Of a stretch of DNA of 16,532 bases, positions 13,804 through 16,532 are shown one piece after another; the stretch's first letter is position 1; every line of letters starts with the position of its first letter. The stretch is from an uncultured Collinsella sp. (lineage in GTDB: Bacteria > Actinomycetota > Coriobacteriia > Coriobacteriales > Coriobacteriaceae): the NCBI GenBank assembly GCA_900757505.1, contig CAAEOE010000043.1, positions 1-16,532 on the forward strand. Direction: 5' to 3'. The translations under genes were made by a program, and so were the position numbers. The notes under the pieces were generated by a model that saw only the letters and a list, made by a program, of their open reading frames with translations, did no database searches and was not told the origin of the DNA.

Positions 13804-15192
13804 ATGATAAAAATTGCCAAGTTTGGCGGCTCGTCGGTCGCCGACGCCGAACACTTCAAGAAGATCAAGGCCATCGTCGATGCCGACCCTGCCCGCCGTT
13901 TTGTGGTGGTTTCCGCCTGCGGTCGCCGCTTTAAGGGCGACACCAAGGTGACCGACCTGCTCTACCTGGTTAACGCGCACGTTAAGTATCACGTGTCGTG
14001 CGAGGAGCTGCTCGAGGACATCGGTCAGCGCTATTTTGATATCGCTGACGAGCTGGAGCTCACCTATCCCATCCGCGAGGAGTTCGCAGCCTTTGCCGAG
14101 CGCGCCCGCTCGGGCGGCTACTCCACCGAGGAGCTTGTGAGCCGCGGCGAGTACTTCACCGCTCGCCTGATGTCCGAGTACCTGGGCCTGCCGTTCCTGG
14201 ACGCCGCGACGGTTGTGGCGTTCCATCACGATGGTACGCTCAGCATGAACCGCACCTCCGAGCTGGTGCAGGAGTACGGCCAGCAGGGTGGCTTTGTTAT
14301 GCCCGGTTTCTACGGCGCGACGCGTGAGGGCCAGATCAAGCTGCTCGATCGAGGCGGTGGCGATATTTCGGGCTCGATTCTGGCCAAGTGCCTTGGCGCC
14401 GATCTGTACGAGAACTGGACCGACGTTTCGGGCTTCTATTCTGCCGACCCGCGTATTGTTCCCGAGGCTCAGCCCATTGCGCGCGTTACCTACGAGGAGC
14501 TGCGCGAGCTTTCGTACATGGGCGCAAGCGTCCTGCACGAGGAGGCCGTGTTCCCCGTGCGCGAGGCAGGCATTCCGCTGGTCATCAAGAACACCAATGC
14601 GCCGCAGGACCCCGGCACCATCATTAGCGAGACGGCTGACGAGGGCGAGGCGGAGCCCATCATTACCGGCGTGACCGGCAAACGCGGCTTTGTCGCCATC
14701 AATGTGGCCCGCGACCGCACCAAGCCCCGTGTCGGCTTTATGCGCCGCGCGCTTTCGGTCTTCGAGCGCTATGACGTTTCCGTTGAGCACATGCCCACCG
14801 GTGTCGACCGCTTTGGCGCCGTGGTGCAGGAGCAGGACGTTCACGATTCGCTGTACTCGCTTGTGAGCGACATTCAGCAGGAGGTCGAGCCGCTCGAGAT
14901 CGAGGTTGTCGAGGGCCTGGCGCTCATCGCTACCGTCGGCCGTAACCTGCGCGGCCGCGCAGGTATCTCGGGCCATCTGTTTGGTATGCTTGGCCAGGCC
15001 GGCGTGAGCGTGCGTATGATTTCGCAGAGCTGCGACGAGATCAACATCATTATCGGTGTCGAGGAGAAGGACTTCGACCTGGCGATTCGGACCATTTACC
15101 GTGCCTTCTCCGATGAGAACGGCATTGTGAAGGTCTCCGACCTGGAGGCTTCCGCGCCGGTCGATCCCGCCCTGGCTGCGCTCCACAAGTAG
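13804..15192 (+). CDS. lysC: Aspartokinase
   Basis: A 462-residue monofunctional aspartate kinase, the first enzyme of lysine, threonine and methionine synthesis. KFGGSSV (6-12) is the N-terminal ATP/aspartate motif. SRGEYFTARL (113-122) and LDRGGGDISGS (181-191) are substrate and nucleotide loops. YSADPRIV follows. The C-terminal ACT domains from about 300 suggest amino-acid feedback control. No homoserine dehydrogenase domain is fused. The ATG at 13804 is preceded by AGAAAGG at a longer than usual spacing of about 13. The divergent interval 13701-13803 has a possible promoter, TTGGTC (13723) and TATCAG (13748) with 19-base spacing, but is too short for a lysine riboswitch or T-box. Confidence 0.94.
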   Translation: MIKIAKFGGSSVADAEHFKKIKAIVDADPARRFVVVSACGRRFKGDTKVTDLLYLVNAHVKYHVSCEELLEDIGQRYFDIADELELTYPIREEFAAFAERARSGGYSTEELVSRGEYFTARLMSEYLGLPFLDAATVVAFHHDGTLSMNRTSELVQEYGQQGGFVMPGFYGATREGQIKLLDRGGGDISGSILAKCLGADLYENWTDVSGFYSADPRIVPEAQPIARVTYEELRELSYMGASVLHEEAVFPVREAGIPLVIKNTNAPQDPGTIISETADEGEAEPIITGVTGKRGFVAINVARDRTKPRVGFMRRALSVFERYDVSVEHMPTGVDRFGAVVQEQDVHDSLYSLVSDIQQEVEPLEIEVVEGLALIATVGRNLRGRAGISGHLFGMLGQAGVSVRMISQSCDEINIIIGVEEKDFDLAIRTIYRAFSDENGIVKVSDLEASAPVDPALAALHK

Positions 15193-15204
15193 CTACTATC
15201 TCGC

Positions 15205-15234
15205 TAGATTTTTGGGACTCGCCTCAAAAATCTA
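15205..15234 (+). other. Hairpin after lysC
   Basis: TAGATTTTTG (15205-15214) pairs perfectly with CAAAAATCTA (15225-15234) around a 10-base loop, 12 bases after the lysC stop. The stem is AT-rich, unlike the GC-rich surroundings, and no T-run follows. It may be a 3' stabilising element or a weak first-stage terminator. Confidence 0.5.
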
Positions 15235-15265
15235 CGGCGGGGCGTTTCGTTTCGGTTTCGTTTCG

Positions 15266-15298
15266 ACGGGGCGGGTTTCGTGTCCGCCCCGTTCTTGT
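15266..15298 (+). terminator. Terminator between lysC and asd
   Basis: ACGGGGCGG (15266-15274) pairs with CCGCCCCGT (15284-15292) and is followed by TTCTTGT. The stem is strong and GC-rich; the T-run is interrupted. Five TTTCG units occur just before and in the loop (15245-15280). Confidence 0.6.
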
Positions 15299-15313
15299 AT
15301 ACACTGACAAGAA
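15292..15313 (+). promoter_or_regulatory. Dyad upstream of asd
   Basis: TTCTTGT (15292-15298) and ACAAGAA (15307-15313) are perfect inverted repeats around 8 bases. The dyad lies about 54 bases before the asd start and overlaps the terminator tail. It may be an operator or promoter region for asd. I cannot assign a regulator or a reliable -35/-10 pair. Confidence 0.35.
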
Positions 15314-15366
15314 TAATCAGCCTGCTCGGCGTGCGGGCAAAAGCCAAAACCTTTAAAGGGGGAAGC

Positions 15367-16392
15367 ATGAAACAGTACACGGTTGCTATTTTGGGCGCGA
15401 CGGGAGCCGTGGGCACCCAGATGCTCGAGTGCCTCAACGAGCAGGAGTTCCCGGTCGGCAAGCTCAAGCTGTTGGCAAGTGCACGCTCCGCGGGTAAGAC
15501 CGTTGAGTTCCGCGGTGAGCAGATCGTGATCGAAGAGGCTTGCCCCGAGGCCTTTGAGGGCTGTGATATTGTGCTCGGAGCCGCCGGTGACGATATCGCG
15601 AAGGAGCTACTGCCTGAGGCCGTCAAGCGCGGCGCCGTCGTGGTCGACAACAGCCATGCCTTCCGCATGGATCCCGAGGTACCGCTGGTCGTGCCCGAGA
15701 TCAATGCCGACGATATCAAGTGGCATCACGGCCTTATCGCCAATCCCAACTGCGCGACCATCATCGGCCTGGTTCCCACGTGGCCGCTGCATCAGCTCGC
15801 CGGCGTGAAGCGCATGATTGTTTCGACGTATCAGGCGGCTTCGGGCGCCGGCGCTCCCGGTATGGCCGAGCTCGAGGCTCAGCTGGTCGCCCTGGGCCGT
15901 GGCGAGGAGATTCCCGAGCCGCGCGCATTTGCCGCCCAGCTCGCGAGCAACCTGATTCCGCAGATTGGCGGCGTCAAGGAGGAGGGCTTTACCTCCGAGG
16001 AGATGAAGCTGCAGAACGAGGGCCGCAAGATCATGCACCTGCCCGAGCTGCGCGTGAACTGCACCTGCGTGCGCGTGCCTGTGCTGCGCTCGCACTCCGA
16101 GAGCATTACGCTTGAGTTTGAGCGCGACATTACGGTTGACGAGGCCCGTGCTGCGCTGGCTGCCGCTCCCGGCGTCAAGCTGGTTGACGATATGGCTGCC
16201 GAGGATGCGCACGACCGCTTTCCCATGCCGATGGACACCTCCGACCAGGACCTGATTTGGGTCGGTCGTGTGCGCCGCGATATCTCGAACCCCGAGGCCG
16301 CGCGTGGCATCACCTTCTGGTGCTGCGGCGACCAAATCCGTAAGGGCGCGGCAACCAACGCCGTCCAGATCGCTAAGCTGCTCTGCGAGTAG
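15367..16392 (+). CDS. asd: Aspartate-semialdehyde dehydrogenase
   Basis: A 341-residue NADPH enzyme that reduces aspartyl phosphate to aspartate semialdehyde, the step after aspartokinase. The N-terminal Rossmann motif is ILGATGAVG (8-16). The catalytic cysteine is C129 in NPNCATI. SGAGAPGM and the later RVPVLRSHSESITLEF carry further active-site residues. The ATG at 15367 has AAAGGGGGA upstream; an in-frame GTG at 15280 lies within the terminator and is rejected. Length and motifs fit the family. It follows lysC in the same direction, but a terminator and a dyad lie between them, so co-transcription may be partial. A long hairpin follows. Confidence 0.95.
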   Translation: MKQYTVAILGATGAVGTQMLECLNEQEFPVGKLKLLASARSAGKTVEFRGEQIVIEEACPEAFEGCDIVLGAAGDDIAKELLPEAVKRGAVVVDNSHAFRMDPEVPLVVPEINADDIKWHHGLIANPNCATIIGLVPTWPLHQLAGVKRMIVSTYQAASGAGAPGMAELEAQLVALGRGEEIPEPRAFAAQLASNLIPQIGGVKEEGFTSEEMKLQNEGRKIMHLPELRVNCTCVRVPVLRSHSESITLEFERDITVDEARAALAAAPGVKLVDDMAAEDAHDRFPMPMDTSDQDLIWVGRVRRDISNPEAARGITFWCCGDQIRKGAATNAVQIAKLLCE

Positions 16393-16398
16393 CGGTTG

Positions 16399-16532
16399 AC
16401 CTGTCCGGCGGGGGCCGGGCTTAGTTTTCAGAACGTCCTCGACCATGTGTGGCGCCTTGTCCTGCTCCTTCGGAGCTGCGGACAAGGCGCCACACTGGTC
16501 TGCGGAGTGTTCTGAAAACTAAGCCCGGCCCC
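16399..16532 (+). repeat. Long hairpin with the conserved core, running to the window edge
   Basis: Positions 16411-16434 and 16509-16532 are a perfect 24-bp inverted repeat that may continue beyond the window. The 74-base core (16435-16508) starts GTCCTCG and ends CTGCGGAGT, abutting the arms exactly. Within it, 16447-16462 pairs with 16480-16495 over 16 bp, GACCA (16441) pairs with TGGTC (16496), and GCTCC-TTC-GGAGC (16464-16476) caps it. The same plan, in the opposite orientation, is seen at 10947-11073. ACCTGTCC (16399-16406) precedes the left arm, as it also does in the other copy. It lies seven bases or more after the asd stop; no T-run is seen. Confidence 0.88.

Noticed and set aside
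13750..15186. 478-codon open frame on the minus strand opposite aspartokinase
   Set aside because: It mirrors a clearly conserved lysC gene. Such long antisense frames are expected from GC-rich codon usage, and its protein shows no recognisable motif.
15607..16485. 292-codon minus-strand frame opposite asd
   Set aside because: It is a shadow of asd and extends into the hairpin after it.

Overview
The window looks like chromosome from a moderately GC-rich anaerobic actinobacterium. It most resembles Collinsella or another member of the Coriobacteriia. This is inferred from the gene style, the strict-anaerobe enzyme pyruvate formate-lyase activase, PTS-based sugar uptake and clear Shine-Dalgarno sites; no database was searched. 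There is no sign of phage, transposase, tRNA, rRNA or CRISPR.

Layout. (1) 1-5824 is a sucrose/fructoside locus: a LacI-family repressor, a non-canonical GH32-like enzyme, a PTS EIIBC permease and a classical GH32 sucrose-6-phosphate hydrolase. A 17-bp motif, TGnAAACGnTTGACATA, occurs once at the repressor promoter and three times at the structural-gene promoter, so a self-regulating local circuit is likely. (2) 5825-9393 holds three separately spaced genes: a DegV fatty-acid-binding protein, a pyruvate formate-lyase activating enzyme and a membrane-anchored class A beta-lactamase-like serine hydrolase. (3) 9472-10840 holds MTA/SAH nucleosidase and the ribosome-biogenesis GTPase EngB, probably co-transcribed. 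(4) 11097-16392 is an aspartate-family amino acid block: homoserine kinase and threonine synthase on the minus strand, then aspartokinase and aspartate-semialdehyde dehydrogenase on the plus strand. These four cover the route from aspartate to threonine except homoserine dehydrogenase, which is not in the window.

The most unusual content lies between the genes. Several intergenic regions carry very long, near-perfect hairpins. Two of them, 10947-11073 and 16411-16532, share one architecture: a core of 71 or 74 nt that begins GTCCTCG, ends CTGCGGA(A/G)T and has a GCTCC/GGAGC cap, flanked exactly at those boundaries by perfect inverted repeats of 28 and at least 24 bp. The arms of the two copies are unrelated in sequence, and the copies lie in opposite orientation. 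A diverged third member (11992-12103) abuts the homoserine kinase ribosome-binding site, and the first ~60 bases look like the right half of a fourth. Two different repeats follow pflA, and structured leaders or spacers precede degV and scrB. The hairpins are seen directly in the sequence; their function and any mobility are unknown.
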